Assembly: GCF_035956715.1 (NCBI RefSeq)
Contig: NZ_CP108381.1
Coordinates: 6,108,001-6,172,000 of the forward strand
Source of the DNA: Nocardia sp. NBC_01329
GTDB lineage: Bacteria; Actinomycetota; Actinomycetes; Mycobacteriales; Mycobacteriaceae
Length of the DNA: 64,000 bases
Direction: 5' to 3'
Part shown: one piece after another, positions 28,145 to 36,998 of the stretch
Layout of the letters: the number at the start of each line of letters is the position of its first letter
How positions within the stretch are numbered: position 1 is the stretch's first letter
Translations under genes and position numbers: made by a program
The notes under the pieces: generated by a model
What the model was told of the DNA's origin: nothing
Databases searched by the model: none
Seen by the model: the letters and a program-made list of their open reading frames with translations, nothing else

Positions 28145-29350
28145 GTGACAGTTGAGCTGCTGATCCTTCTGGTCGTCATTGTCACGGCGTTGGCCTTCGA
28201 TTTCACCAATGGGTTCCACGACACGGCCAATGCCATGGCGACCTCCATCGCGACCGGGGCACTGCGGCCCAGAGTCGCGGTCGCGTTGTCGGCGGTGCTG
28301 AACCTCGTGGGAGCGTTCCTGTCGGTGGCGGTGGCGGCGACGGTAGCCGAGGGAATCGTGCGGCTCGACGAGGTATCCGGGCACGACCTGCTCATCATCG
28401 TCTACGCCGGGCTGGTCGGCGGCATTCTCTGGAACCTGATCACCTGGTTGTTCGGGCTGCCGTCGAGTTCCTCGCACGCGCTGTTCGGCGGATTGATCGG
28501 TGCGACGCTGGCGGCGCTCGGATGGAGCGGGGTGGTGTGGCTTTCCGACTCCGGCGGGGTGATCAACAAGATCGTGATCCCCGCTCTGCTGGCGCCGATC
28601 GTCGCCGGTCTGGTCTCCGCCATCGGAACCTGGGCGGTGTATCGGATCACCCGGGGCTCGGATCCGGACAAGGTGACCACCGGGTTCCGCTGGGGCCAGG
28701 TCGGCTCGGCGTCGCTGGTGTCGCTGGCCCACGGCACCAACGACGCGCAGAAGACGATGGGCGTCATCTTCCTGGCCCTGGTGGCGTACGGGGAACTCTC
28801 CCCGAATTCGATCATGCCGCTGTGGGTCATGGCGGCCTGCGCGTGCGCTATCGCGGCCGGCACCTACCTCGGTGGCTGGCGGATCATCCGCACCCTCGGC
28901 AAGAAATTGGTCGATATCGACTCCCCGCAGGGCCTGGCGGCCGAATCGGCGTCCGCGGCGATCATTCTGACCTCCGCTCATTTCGGGTTGCCGCTGTCGA
29001 CGACCCAGACCGTCACGGGAGCGATCCTCGGAACAGGTCTCGGCAAGGGTGCGGAAGTGCGCTGGGGAGTCATGGGCCGCATGGTCGTGGCCTGGCTGCT
29101 CACCCTGCCCGCGGCCGGTATCGTCGGCGCGATCTGCTGGGCGCTCGCATACTACATAGGCGGGTTGGCCGGAGTGCTCGTGGTCTTGGCGTTGCTGATA
29201 GCGCTGGCGGCGGTGATCTATCGGCGCTCGCTGCGGGACAAGGTGTCCAGCGGCAACGTCAACGAACCCCCCGATACCGACCCCGGGCCGGGGCATACCT
29301 CGCCCGCGGAGCTGCCGCGGGTCGCCGGGTCGACCTCCGAGGAGGCGTGA
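28145..29350 (+). CDS. pit: Low-affinity inorganic phosphate transporter (PiT family)
   Basis: A 401-residue permease of the PiT (PitA) family that imports phosphate with H+ or Na+. Both copies of the family signature are present: FDFTNGFHDTANAMAT near the N-terminus and SLAHGTNDAQKTMGVI in the second half. Ten or more membrane helices. GTG at 28145 is chosen because CACAAT ends seven bases upstream; an ATG at 28136 would add three residues. It heads a four-gene operon in which every junction is TGATG, matching the order of M. tuberculosis Rv0545c-Rv0543c. Confidence 0.93.
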   Translation: MTVELLILLVVIVTALAFDFTNGFHDTANAMATSIATGALRPRVAVALSAVLNLVGAFLSVAVAATVAEGIVRLDEVSGHDLLIIVYAGLVGGILWNLITWLFGLPSSSSHALFGGLIGATLAALGWSGVVWLSDSGGVINKIVIPALLAPIVAGLVSAIGTWAVYRITRGSDPDKVTTGFRWGQVGSASLVSLAHGTNDAQKTMGVIFLALVAYGELSPNSIMPLWVMAACACAIAAGTYLGGWRIIRTLGKKLVDIDSPQGLAAESASAAIILTSAHFGLPLSTTQTVTGAILGTGLGKGAEVRWGVMGRMVVAWLLTLPAAGIVGAICWALAYYIGGLAGVLVVLALLIALAAVIYRRSLRDKVSSGNVNEPPDTDPGPGHTSPAELPRVAGSTSEEA

Positions 29351-29631
29351 TGGAAACCGTCTTGACGAATCTACGATCACTGGGCGAGGTGACACTGGCG
29401 GCACTCATCCTGGGGGCCGGGTTGCCGATGCTCTTCGCTCTGGGGGTGCGACTCTGGTCGGCCGCCGTGGTCGCCGGGCCGGACGGTTCGGTACGGCGGA
29501 ACCCGGCGGCTCTGGCCGGCGCGTATCTCTGCCTGCTCATCGTGCTGTCGGTGGTGATCGCGGCGGTGCTCTTCGTGGCGAAAGCGTTCCTCGCCGACCG
29601 GCTCGGTATCCATCTGTTCGGGCAGGCGTGA
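29350..29631 (+). CDS. Two-helix membrane protein of the pit operon
   Basis: A 93-residue protein with two hydrophobic helices (LAALILGAGLPMLFALGVRLWSA and AGAYLCLLIVLSVVIAAVLFVAKAF). It matches the small membrane protein encoded between pitA and a DUF3349 gene in mycobacteria (Rv0544c). Start and stop overlap the neighbours by TGATG. It is likely an accessory subunit of the phosphate transporter, but this is inferred from position alone. Confidence 0.8.
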   Translation: METVLTNLRSLGEVTLAALILGAGLPMLFALGVRLWSAAVVAGPDGSVRRNPAALAGAYLCLLIVLSVVIAAVLFVAKAFLADRLGIHLFGQA

Positions 29632-29984
29632 TGGCCACCGGGAACGAGTTGCCGGCGGAACGGTCGGGACTGCTGGCCCGCGTGATCGCGTGGCTGCGGG
29701 CCGGGTATCCGCAGGGTGTACCGCGATCGGACTACGTGGCGTTGTTCGCCGTCCTGCACCGGGACCTGACCGAATACGAGGTCGTGCTGGTCGCCGAGGA
29801 GCTGGTGCGTGACCGCGATGACGAGGCCATCACCCATGCCGAGATCGAGGCGGCGGTCAGTCAGCAAGCCAGGGAACAGGCCGGTCCGGAAGATATCGCG
29901 CGGGTGGCCTCGCATCTGGCCGCGGGTGGCTGGCCGCTGGCCTCGCCGCTGACCGAGATCGCCCAGCCGGACGAGGACCGCTGA
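29631..29984 (+). CDS. DUF3349 protein, copy 1
   Basis: A 117-residue soluble helical protein of the DUF3349 family, known in mycobacteria as a small domain of unknown function. The signature RVIAWLRAGYPQGVPRSDYVALFAVLHRDLTEYEVVLVAEELV occupies the first half; a second region (EDIARVASHLAAGGWPL) closes the fold. It is the third gene of the pit operon, translationally coupled to the genes on both sides. Confidence 0.85.
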   Translation: MATGNELPAERSGLLARVIAWLRAGYPQGVPRSDYVALFAVLHRDLTEYEVVLVAEELVRDRDDEAITHAEIEAAVSQQAREQAGPEDIARVASHLAAGGWPLASPLTEIAQPDEDR

Positions 29985-30262
29985 TGCCGCATGTGCTGCG
30001 TGCGATCGTCGACTGGCTCCGGCGGGGTTATCCGGAGGGCATCCCGGAATCCGATTACATTCCCCTGGTCGCGCTGCTGCGACGGCGGCTGAGCGACCAG
30101 GAGGTCCAGCAGATCGTGGCGGAAGTGCTGGGTTCCCCGGACCGCCCGATCGACCGTGTCGATATCCAGGTGATGATCACCGCGGTCACCGACGAGATGC
30201 CGTCGGAGGAGGATCTGCGGCGGGTGCTGTCACGCCTGGATCCACCCGGCTGGCCCCACTGA
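29984..30262 (+). CDS. DUF3349 protein, copy 2
   Basis: A 92-residue paralogue of the preceding gene: AIVDWLRRGYPEGIPESDYIPLVALLRRRLSDQEVQQIVAEVL aligns directly with copy 1, and EDLRRVLSRLDPPGWP matches its C-terminal part. A tandem duplication is the simplest explanation. It ends the pit operon, 77 bp before the ramB start. Confidence 0.85.
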   Translation: MPHVLRAIVDWLRRGYPEGIPESDYIPLVALLRRRLSDQEVQQIVAEVLGSPDRPIDRVDIQVMITAVTDEMPSEEDLRRVLSRLDPPGWPH

Positions 30263-30282
30263 CATCGACCGTACAGTCGAGT

Positions 30283-30333
30283 ATGCAATTCTTGCTAACC
30301 CGACTATCGCATCATGCGAACGACCCCTAAGCT
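30283..30333 (+). promoter_or_regulatory. ramB promoter region with candidate autoregulatory site
   Basis: TAAGCT at 30328-30333 ends six bases before the ramB ATG, giving a leaderless start; the -35 is weak. Upstream, TGCAATTCTTGCTAAC at 30284-30299 is AT-rich and resembles the TGCAATT...GCTA elements in the promoter of the other Xre gene (54162-54173). RamB is known to bind its own promoter in corynebacteria and mycobacteria; that this is the site is inference. Confidence 0.45.
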
Positions 30334-30339
30334 GGACGC

Positions 30340-31746
30340 ATGGCCAAGACGTACGTCGGCGCCCGGTTGCGGCAACTACGGACCGAACGCGGGCTCAGTC
30401 AGGTGGCGCTGGCCCAGCAACTGGAGATTTCGGCCAGCTATCTCAACCAGATCGAGCACGATGTCCGGCCGCTCACCGTGCCGGTTCTGCTGCGGATAAG
30501 CGAGGTCTTCGGGGTCGAGGCGACTTTCTTCTCGCCGCAGGACGACACCCGGCTCATCGCCGAACTGCAGGAAGTGGTGATGGACCAGGAACTGGGTATC
30601 GAGGCCGACGCCCGCGAGATCGCGGAAATGGTCTCGGCCCATCCGAGTATGGCCCGGGCTCTGGTCAATATGCACAACCGCTACCGCAACACCAGCGCCC
30701 AGCTGGCCGCGGCCACCGAGGACAGGTTCGCCGACGGCTCCGGCAGCGCCACCATCAGCAAACCGCACGAGGAAGTGCGCGACTACTTCTATCAACGGCA
30801 GAACTATATTCACGAACTCGATACCGCCGCAGAGGAACTGGCCAACCGGATCCGCTTCCACAACGGCGACGCGCACAGCGAGATCCCCAAGGTGCTGCGC
30901 ACCCACGGAGTGCGGATCGTAGAACGTATCGACCTCGGCGAGGGCGTCCTGCATCGCTACGACCCGGACAATCAGGTGCTCGAGATCGCACCGCATCTGT
31001 CGGGTGGACAGCGCCTGTTCAAACTCGCCGCCGAACTGGCCTATTTCGAATGCGGGCAGCTGCTGGAAAAGCTGGTGGACGAGGGCAACTTCTCCGGGCC
31101 GGACGCGCGCAAGCTCGCGATGCTGGGTCTGGCGAACTATTTCGCCGCCGCCACCGTGCTGCCCTATACCTATTTCCACGAGGTGTCCGAAGGCTTCCGC
31201 TACGACATCGAACGGTTGTCGGCGTTCTTCGCGCAGAGCTACGAGACCATCTGCCATCGACTCTCCACATTGCAGCGGCCGGAACTACGTGGAGTGCCCT
31301 TCTCGTTCGTGCGAGTGGATCGGGCCGGGAACATGTCGAAACGGCAGTCCGCCACCGGATTCCATTTCTCCTCCAGCGGCGGTACCTGCCCGCTGTGGAA
31401 CGTGTACGAAACCTTCGCCTACCCCGGCAAGATCATGACGCAGATCGCCCAGATGCCCGACGGTCGCAAATATCTGTGGGTGGCGCGCACAGTGGAACGC
31501 CGCGCGACACGCTATGGACAACCCAGCAAGACCTTCGCGATCGGGCTGGGTTGCGAGATCCGGCACGCGGCCCGGGTGGTGTACGCCGACGGTATCGATC
31601 TGCGGGAGGCCGCCGCTACTCCCATCGGCGCGGGCTGCCGGGTGTGCGACCGCGCCAACTGCCCGCAGCGCGCCTTCCCGCCGCTCGGCAAAACCCTGGA
31701 TATCAGCGAACATCGGAGTTCGGTCTCACCGTATGTACTGAAATGA
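30340..31746 (+). CDS. ramB: Regulator of acetate/glyoxylate metabolism RamB
   Basis: A 468-residue regulator: Xre helix-turn-helix at 8-62 (GARLRQLRTERGLSQVALAQQLEISASYLNQIEHD), an IrrE-like middle domain (FKLAAELAYFECGQLLEKLVD, lacking the HExxH zinc motif), and the C-terminal short-chain-fatty-acid regulator domain with a cysteine cluster (GCRVCDRANCPQRAFP). This is the RamB architecture, which in corynebacteria and M. tuberculosis represses isocitrate lyase and related genes when acetate or fatty acid is absent. aceA lies 3.8 kb downstream. Leaderless start at ATG 30340. Confidence 0.95.
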   Translation: MAKTYVGARLRQLRTERGLSQVALAQQLEISASYLNQIEHDVRPLTVPVLLRISEVFGVEATFFSPQDDTRLIAELQEVVMDQELGIEADAREIAEMVSAHPSMARALVNMHNRYRNTSAQLAAATEDRFADGSGSATISKPHEEVRDYFYQRQNYIHELDTAAEELANRIRFHNGDAHSEIPKVLRTHGVRIVERIDLGEGVLHRYDPDNQVLEIAPHLSGGQRLFKLAAELAYFECGQLLEKLVDEGNFSGPDARKLAMLGLANYFAAATVLPYTYFHEVSEGFRYDIERLSAFFAQSYETICHRLSTLQRPELRGVPFSFVRVDRAGNMSKRQSATGFHFSSSGGTCPLWNVYETFAYPGKIMTQIAQMPDGRKYLWVARTVERRATRYGQPSKTFAIGLGCEIRHAARVVYADGIDLREAAATPIGAGCRVCDRANCPQRAFPPLGKTLDISEHRSSVSPYVLK

Positions 31747-31768
31747 GTTCCACCCGGGTATTTTTCGA

Positions 31769-32722
31769 TCAATCCCCGGCGGATTTCCGGTCAGGGGTTT
31801 CCAATTCGGAGATCAGCACCGTCGGCGCCAGATGACCGCGCAACCGCCGATCGATCTCCCCGGCCACCGGAATGACCACCGAGGCAGCCGAGGTCGCGAC
31901 GGCGTCGACGAGTATCGCCGGCCAATCCGGAGTCTTCGTCGTGGCCAGTGCCGCGATCACGGCCGCGGCCACCGTGTCCCCCGCGCCGGTCGGATTACCG
32001 GTCAGCGGTTCCGGTAACCGGGCCTCCCAGGAACCATCCGGAGTCACCCCGACCATCCCCAGCGGCCCCCGGGTGACGATCACCGCACCCACTCCGCGAT
32101 CCACCAGCGGCCGGGTCGCGGTGACCAGCGCCTCCGGCGTCTCGGGCCGGCAGTGGGTGAGCGATTCGAACTCGCCGAGACCGGGCAACAGCACGACCCC
32201 GGGAACCCGGGCGGCCATCCGCAGTGCCGGTCCGTGCAGGTCGCAGACCGTGGGCACCGCCGCGTCCAACGCCGCATGAGCGATCCGGGCGGGTAGACCC
32301 GGATCGATACCGTCGGGTAGTGACCCGGCGATCACCAGACCCGATATATGCGGCAGCATCCCCGATACCCGGACCTCTAGCTGCTCGGAGGCATGCGGAT
32401 TCGAAATCCGCGCCCCGGGCTCCCGGAACGCGGTCGCAGTCCCGGTATCGGATTCGCTGATCACCACGGTGCGCCGGACCCACGGCAGCGCATGCACGAA
32501 ATCCACCGGTATCTCCGCCTCGGCGGCGGCCGCGAAAGCGTGATCGGCGAACCCGGTGGCGCGGGCATAACGGCCCAATTGATTGAGCACTCGGGTGACG
32601 TTGATGCCCTTGCCGCCGAGCCGCTGTTCCACCGAACGAACCCGATGCGCCTGGCCGCGGGTGTAGTTCTCGACACGGTAGGTCACATCATAAGCGGGAT
32701 TCATTGTCACGGTGAGGATCAC
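31769..32722 (-). CDS. PfkB-family sugar kinase, 1-phosphofructokinase type
   Basis: A 317-residue ribokinase-fold kinase. It starts VILTVTMNPAYDVTY, has the N-terminal glycine motif RLGGKGINVTRVL and the C-terminal catalytic motif NPTGAGDTVAAAVI with the base Asp. The order and motif forms are those of the 1-phosphofructokinase/tagatose-6-phosphate kinase branch. No PTS or aldolase gene is beside it, so the in vivo substrate is open. GTG at 32722 is chosen because homologues start at this strand; GACAGT lies seven bases upstream. Confidence 0.85.
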   Translation of the reverse strand: MILTVTMNPAYDVTYRVENYTRGQAHRVRSVEQRLGGKGINVTRVLNQLGRYARATGFADHAFAAAAEAEIPVDFVHALPWVRRTVVISESDTGTATAFREPGARISNPHASEQLEVRVSGMLPHISGLVIAGSLPDGIDPGLPARIAHAALDAAVPTVCDLHGPALRMAARVPGVVLLPGLGEFESLTHCRPETPEALVTATRPLVDRGVGAVIVTRGPLGMVGVTPDGSWEARLPEPLTGNPTGAGDTVAAAVIAALATTKTPDWPAILVDAVATSAASVVIPVAGEIDRRLRGHLAPTVLISELETPDRKSAGD

Positions 32723-32828
32723 GAGAACCACTGTCCACGAGCATCGGCCCGGCACAAGATCGAGGGGCAGGATCGCGAGGGTGATATCGGTCGCCGCCGG
32801 CGCCACCCGGGGCAACACGGTACTGCGC

Positions 32829-33818
32829 TCAGATCGCCGCCTCCGCCGGGAACGGGACCGTGATCCGGCCGAGCCGCCCGTTGCGCACGGCCACCATCTC
32901 CGCGGTCACCGCCAGCGCTGTCTCGGTGCCCGTCGCCGCCCCGATATCCATTCCGGCCGGGGAGTGCAGCCGCGCCAGTTGCGTATCGTCGAACCCGCTC
33001 GCACGCAGATCGTCGAGGCGCCGGGCACTGGAGACCGTCGAACCCACCGCGCCGATATAACCGATCTCGGGTAGTCGCAACGCGACGGTGAGCAGCGGGA
33101 TCTCGAACTGCGGATCATGGGAGGCGAGCACGATACCGGTCGAGGAATCGATCTCGCCCTCGGAGACGAGCATATTCAAGTAGCGGTGCGGCCAATCGCA
33201 GACCACTTCGGCACCGGGAAAGGACTCCGGTACCGCGAACGTGGGGCGCGGATCGCAGATGGCGACCCGATAACCGAGAAGCTGCGCCTGCGCCGACAGC
33301 GCCCCGGCGACGGTATCGGCGCCGAAGAGCACCAGCAGCGGCGGCGGGGCGAAAGACGCGACGAAGATATCGGACTGTGGTAGCGAGACCAACTCCGTCG
33401 CATGTCTTTTATCGGTGATCAGATGCTGCCCGATCATTCCGGGTTCCGGATTCCACACCACCGTGAAAACCGTAACCCGCCGATGCTCGGCTATTTCGGC
33501 AGCGATGGTCGGGAACTCCGGAAAATGGCCCCGGGAGAACGGCTCGGTGAACACATCGATCACCGCGCCGTCGCCGCCGGGCACCGGCAGCCGATGCAGT
33601 GCGCGCTGCCCGGTCCGAGCCGACTGCAGGGTCGACTCGTAAACGGTGTCCTCTATCCCGGTCGCCGCCATGGTCCCGTAGATCATTCCGTCGGGGTCCA
33701 CCAGGATCGACGTACCCACCGGAATATCCACTTGACCACCCGTGCGCACGATGGTGGCCAGCCCGCCCGTCCGGCCCGAACGCCACACCTGCAGCAGGTC
33801 GTCGACGATGTCGCGCAT
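32829..33818 (-). CDS. XdhC family protein (molybdenum-cofactor insertion factor)
   Basis: A 329-residue protein with an N-terminal XdhC/CoxI domain (DIVDDLLQVWRSGRTGGLATIVRTGG) and a C-terminal Rossmann-like XdhC domain (LLGYRVAICDPRP, ASHDPQFEIPLLTVALR, YIGAVGSTVSSARRLDDLRASG). The family carries and sulfurates Mo cofactor for xanthine dehydrogenase-type enzymes; none is encoded in the window. ATG at 33818 has GGAG six bases upstream; a GTG at 33836 is possible. Confidence 0.88.
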   Translation of the reverse strand: MRDIVDDLLQVWRSGRTGGLATIVRTGGQVDIPVGTSILVDPDGMIYGTMAATGIEDTVYESTLQSARTGQRALHRLPVPGGDGAVIDVFTEPFSRGHFPEFPTIAAEIAEHRRVTVFTVVWNPEPGMIGQHLITDKRHATELVSLPQSDIFVASFAPPPLLVLFGADTVAGALSAQAQLLGYRVAICDPRPTFAVPESFPGAEVVCDWPHRYLNMLVSEGEIDSSTGIVLASHDPQFEIPLLTVALRLPEIGYIGAVGSTVSSARRLDDLRASGFDDTQLARLHSPAGMDIGAATGTETALAVTAEMVAVRNGRLGRITVPFPAEAAI

Positions 33819-34079
33819 CAACAGCTCCGATCCCACCGTGCGTCGGAGGGCAGGCGCTCACCATCGGCACCCGTCACCGATGACCGCGCACGTGACGGAC
33901 ACCCTAGCGCTGTTCCCTCTGAATTTGGCACGCCTGCGAAAATCTCGTCGGGCGAGAACATGAATGGTTGGCCAAACGTTGTGTGGCGCCACGGTCCCGT
34001 GCTGGGCATATTGTGAAATTCTGCCGGTTCACCAGGGAGTTGTGCTCCCGTCGGCGGGAAGTGGATGGAACAGAGCGGA
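33819..34079. other. Spacer with nothing recognised
   Basis: Upstream of the XdhC gene and before the G/T-rich tract. No gene, RNA or repeat is recognised. Two further unassigned stretches of the same long gap are 34726-34950 and 35139-35273. ORFs here have neither ribosome sites nor family motifs. Confidence 0.4.
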
Positions 34080-34550
34080 GCTCGGGGGAGGGTGGGTTGG
34101 GCGGTAAAGGTAGTGGATGGGTTTGCTCGTGAAAGGTGATGTGGGTGTGGGAGGTAGGGCTTGTTCGGGGAGTGGAGATGTGGGTTGGTGGCGAGTGCGG
34201 ATTTGCTGGTTCAAGGAGCGGCTTGCTCCTGGGCGTGGAATGTGAGTCGACCCGTGAACACGAGGTTCGTCTGTTTGCGAAGGCAGAACGTGGGTCCACT
34301 CGTGAGCATCGAACATGAGCCGGCAGTGAACGTGGAACGCGAGTCGACTCGTAAACGCGGGGGTAGGCCTGTCCGCAAACGCGGGAAGTGGGCTCGCTCG
34401 TGAGGGTGAGGGGGTGGGTTTGCCGGTGAGGGTCAAGGGTGAGCCGACTCGCGACTGTAGGACATGAGCCGAGCTGCGAGCGTAGGGAGTGAGCCCCTGC
34501 AAGCGCGGGAGGCGGGCTTGTTGGTGAGGGTGGGGAGTGGGCTCGCTCGT
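34080..34550. repeat. Degenerate G/T-rich tandem repeat tract
   Basis: About 470 bp with strong G over C skew on the + strand and recurring variants of GTGGGCTCGCTCGTGAAGG every 25-50 bp (for example near 34118, 34245, 34295, 34345, 34390, 34415, 34510 and 34535). The unit also occurs once at 38064-38085. No coding frame is convincing. It abuts a copy of the dispersed palindromic repeat. Confidence 0.55.
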
Positions 34551-34725
34551 GAAGGTGCTGTGTTTTTGGCGCGCTGGCGCGCGGGGGTTGAGGCCCTGAA
34601 GTCTCGCCGTTCAGGCCTCGAGACTCGCGCCTTCGGCGCATGCGCTTCGAGGCCTGAACGGCGAGACGGCCTCAACCCTTTGGGTGTCTCGTAAGACTCG
34701 ACTCATACGGTTGCGTCGGGATTCG
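34551..34725 (+). repeat. Dispersed intergenic repeat, copy 1 (type A)
   Basis: Contains a GC hairpin with A-rich tail on the minus strand at its left end, then two inverted blocks reading TCTCGCCGTTCAGGCCTCGA and its complement, then GTCTCGTAAGACTCGACTCA. The inverted blocks can pair over about 20 bp. Close copies lie at 38071-38238 (same orientation) and 40896-41144 (opposite). Confidence 0.8.
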
Positions 34726-34950
34726 GGGGCACGGTCGGCATGCGGACCCACCGCGGTGCGGAACTGCTGGGGGTCCTCCTGCTCGGGCGGATGCGCAACG
34801 TCGGAGCAGGATCGGGCTGTTCGTATTCCCGGGCCTCGCTCGGAACCTGTGCGTTCGTCGATGGTCTCACCCGGTTCCGGTGGGGCCCCGGTTTCTCGTG
34901 TCCGGGGAGAACCTCGCCTGTGTCGCTTTCACGGACAGTCGAACCTGCCC

Positions 34951-35138
34951 GGTGCCGAGTTTTACGAGGCTCACGTGGTCGAGGCCTGTCCCGCCCTTGG
35001 CCGGAGGTGGTCAGCAGGTCACATTCCGCGGATGGGCGACCGCACGTCGCATGCGCGAAGTGCGAGTCTCGAGGGCTGAACGGCGGGACTTCCAGGGGCC
35101 TCGACCCCGCGACGCCGGAGCCGGCGCCAACAAAACTG
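34951..35138 (+). repeat. Dispersed intergenic repeat, copy 2 (type B)
   Basis: About 190 bp nearly identical to 53958-54148: starts GGTGCCGAGTT, passes through CAGCAGGTC, GACCGCACGTCGCATGCG and the shared core CTGAACGGCGGGAC, and ends in a GC hairpin with tail CAACAAAACTG. It lies in the gap before aceA. Confidence 0.8.
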
Positions 35139-35273
35139 TAGGCGGTCGACCTCAGTTATGAAGGTCCTCACAGGGCGGCGAAGTCGGGGAGTGGGCGGGG
35201 GCCGGGTGGGCGCCTCCGCTAACAGTACGAGCGTTACGCTAAAATCCCACGTCAGAGCTACTGATGAGTAGAC

Positions 35274-35320
35274 TTGACGGCGGCTACATGCTGGCAACTT
35301 TCACAGGCTTAGCAAAGCGA
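35274..35320 (+). promoter_or_regulatory. Probable aceA promoter with RamB-like half-sites
   Basis: TTGACG (35274-35279) and AACTTT (35296-35301) form a -35/-10 pair with a 16-bp spacer. Overlapping it, CAACTTT and AGCAAAG form an interrupted inverted pair (35295-35317) resembling the ACTTTGCAAA-type RamB motif of corynebacteria. Further TTGCAAG and TGCAAAT elements lie at about 35410-35425. The transcript leader would be about 200 nt. Confidence 0.4.
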
Positions 35321-35504
35321 TGGCCGATCCTAGCTCAGATTCACAGAAGCAACAGGTAGACGACGTTTTAATGGTGTGCCATGGTGTGGAAGTACACCCA
35401 CTGGGCATTGCAAGCCTGCAAATCGTCGTTCCAGCAGTGCGACGCGGAAACGCTTCGTCGACGCGGACCGGCGGACCGACCGAACAAGGAAGTGGAGTCG
35501 CAAG

Positions 35505-36794
35505 ATGTCGACCACCGGCACCCCGAAGACCGCCGAGGAAATCCAGAAGGATTGGGACACCAACCCGCGCTGGAAGGGCGTCACCCGCAACTACACCGCC
35601 GAGCAGGTTACGAAGCTGCAGGGCACCGTTGTCGAGGAGCAGACTCTCGCGCGGCGCGGCTCGGAGATCCTCTGGGATCTGGTGAACAACGAGGACTACA
35701 TCAACTCGCTGGGTGCCCTCACCGGCAACATGGCCGTGCAGCAGGTCCGCGCCGGCCTCAAGGCCATCTACCTGTCGGGCTGGCAGGTCGCCGGTGACGC
35801 GAACCTCTCGGGTCACACCTACCCCGACCAGAGCCTCTACCCGGCCAACTCGGTGCCCGCCGTGGTCCGCCGCATCAACAACGCGCTGCTGCGCGCCGAC
35901 GAGATCGCCAAGGTCGAAGGCGATACCTCCATCGAGAACTGGCTGGCCCCGATCGTGGCCGACGCCGAAGCCGGCTTCGGTGGCGCGCTGAACGCCTACG
36001 AACTGCAGAAGGCCATGATCGCCGCCGGCGCCGCCGGTGTGCACTGGGAAGACCAGCTGGCCTCGGAGAAGAAGTGCGGCCACCTCGGTGGCAAGGTGCT
36101 CATCCCCACCCAACAGCACATCCGCACCCTGACCTCCGCGCGCCTGGCCTCCGACGTCGCCGAGGTTCCCTCGGTGATCATCGCCCGCACCGACGCCGAA
36201 GCCGCCACCCTCATCACCTCCGATGTAGACGAGCGCGACCGTGAATTCCTGGACGGCACCCGCACCGCCGAAGGCTTCTTCGGGGTGAAGAACGGCATCG
36301 AGCCCTGCATCGCGCGTGCCAAGGCCTACGCCCCGTACGCCGACCTCATCTGGATGGAAACCGGCGTGCCGGACCTCGAGGTCGCCCGCAAGTTCGCCGA
36401 GTCCGTCCGCAGCGAGTTCCCGGACCAGCTGCTGGCCTACAACTGCTCGCCGTCCTTCAACTGGAAGGCACACCTGGACGACGCCACCATCGCCAAGTTC
36501 CAGCGTGAACTCGGCGCCATGGGCTTCAAGTTCCAGTTCATCACCCTGGCCGGCTTCCACTCGCTCAACTACGGCATGTTCGACCTGGCCTACGGCTACG
36601 CCCGCGAGGGTATGACCGCCTTCGTCGACCTGCAGGAGCGCGAGTTCAAGGCCGCCGCCGAGCGTGGCTTCACCGCCATCAAGCATCAGCGCGAGGTCGG
36701 TGCCGGCTACTTCGACACCATCGCCACCACCGTCGACCCCAACACCTCGACGGCCGCGCTGAAGGGCTCCACCGAAGAGGGCCAGTTCCACTGA
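35505..36794 (+). CDS. aceA: Isocitrate lyase
   Basis: A 429-residue ICL1-type enzyme that splits isocitrate to glyoxylate and succinate, the first step of the glyoxylate shunt needed on acetate and fatty acids; also able to act as methylisocitrate lyase in this group. The catalytic loop EKKCGHLGGKVL with the nucleophilic Cys, the metal/substrate motif DAEAGFGG, and the closing lid NCSPSFNWK are intact. ATG at 35505 (MSTTGTPKTAEEIQKDW) has GGAG eight bases upstream. fadB2 follows after a hairpin; RamB, its expected regulator, is 3.8 kb upstream. Confidence 0.97.
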   Translation: MSTTGTPKTAEEIQKDWDTNPRWKGVTRNYTAEQVTKLQGTVVEEQTLARRGSEILWDLVNNEDYINSLGALTGNMAVQQVRAGLKAIYLSGWQVAGDANLSGHTYPDQSLYPANSVPAVVRRINNALLRADEIAKVEGDTSIENWLAPIVADAEAGFGGALNAYELQKAMIAAGAAGVHWEDQLASEKKCGHLGGKVLIPTQQHIRTLTSARLASDVAEVPSVIIARTDAEAATLITSDVDERDREFLDGTRTAEGFFGVKNGIEPCIARAKAYAPYADLIWMETGVPDLEVARKFAESVRSEFPDQLLAYNCSPSFNWKAHLDDATIAKFQRELGAMGFKFQFITLAGFHSLNYGMFDLAYGYAREGMTAFVDLQEREFKAAAERGFTAIKHQREVGAGYFDTIATTVDPNTSTAALKGSTEEGQFH

Positions 36795-36856
36795 GCCGGG
36801 CACGGTATCGGTGACCGATACCGGCAACCGCTACCCCGGTAGGGGTGTACCCGCCG

Positions 36857-36883
36857 CCCCCTCGCCACAGCCCGGCGAGGGGG
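36857..36883 (+). terminator. Hairpin between aceA and fadB2
   Basis: A 10-bp perfect stem (CCCCCTCGCC with its complement) and a 7-base loop, 62 bp after the aceA stop. With no T-tract it may be a partial terminator or processing stop that lowers fadB2 relative to aceA. Confidence 0.65.
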
Positions 36884-36998
36884 CTTCGGGCCCTCTACCG
36901 TTGACACCGAACTACGAACTTCAACGTCGAAGGCTCCGCTCACACCAGAGCAACACCTTCGTTCCCCACCGACCTACACAACTGATCAGGAGCGGGAC

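Noticed and set aside
33904..34641. 245-aa minus-strand frame over the G/T-rich tract
   Set aside because: His/Ser/Pro/Thr-rich translation reflects the repeat tract; no ribosome site or recognised domain, and it runs into the dispersed repeat.
34551..35138. CRISPR array or insertion sequence in the repeat-rich spacer
   Set aside because: Repeats are few, long, palindromic and irregularly spaced; there are no cas genes and no transposase.
35301..36827. 508-aa open frame antisense to aceA
   Set aside because: Shadow of aceA with Gly/Val-rich nonsense composition.
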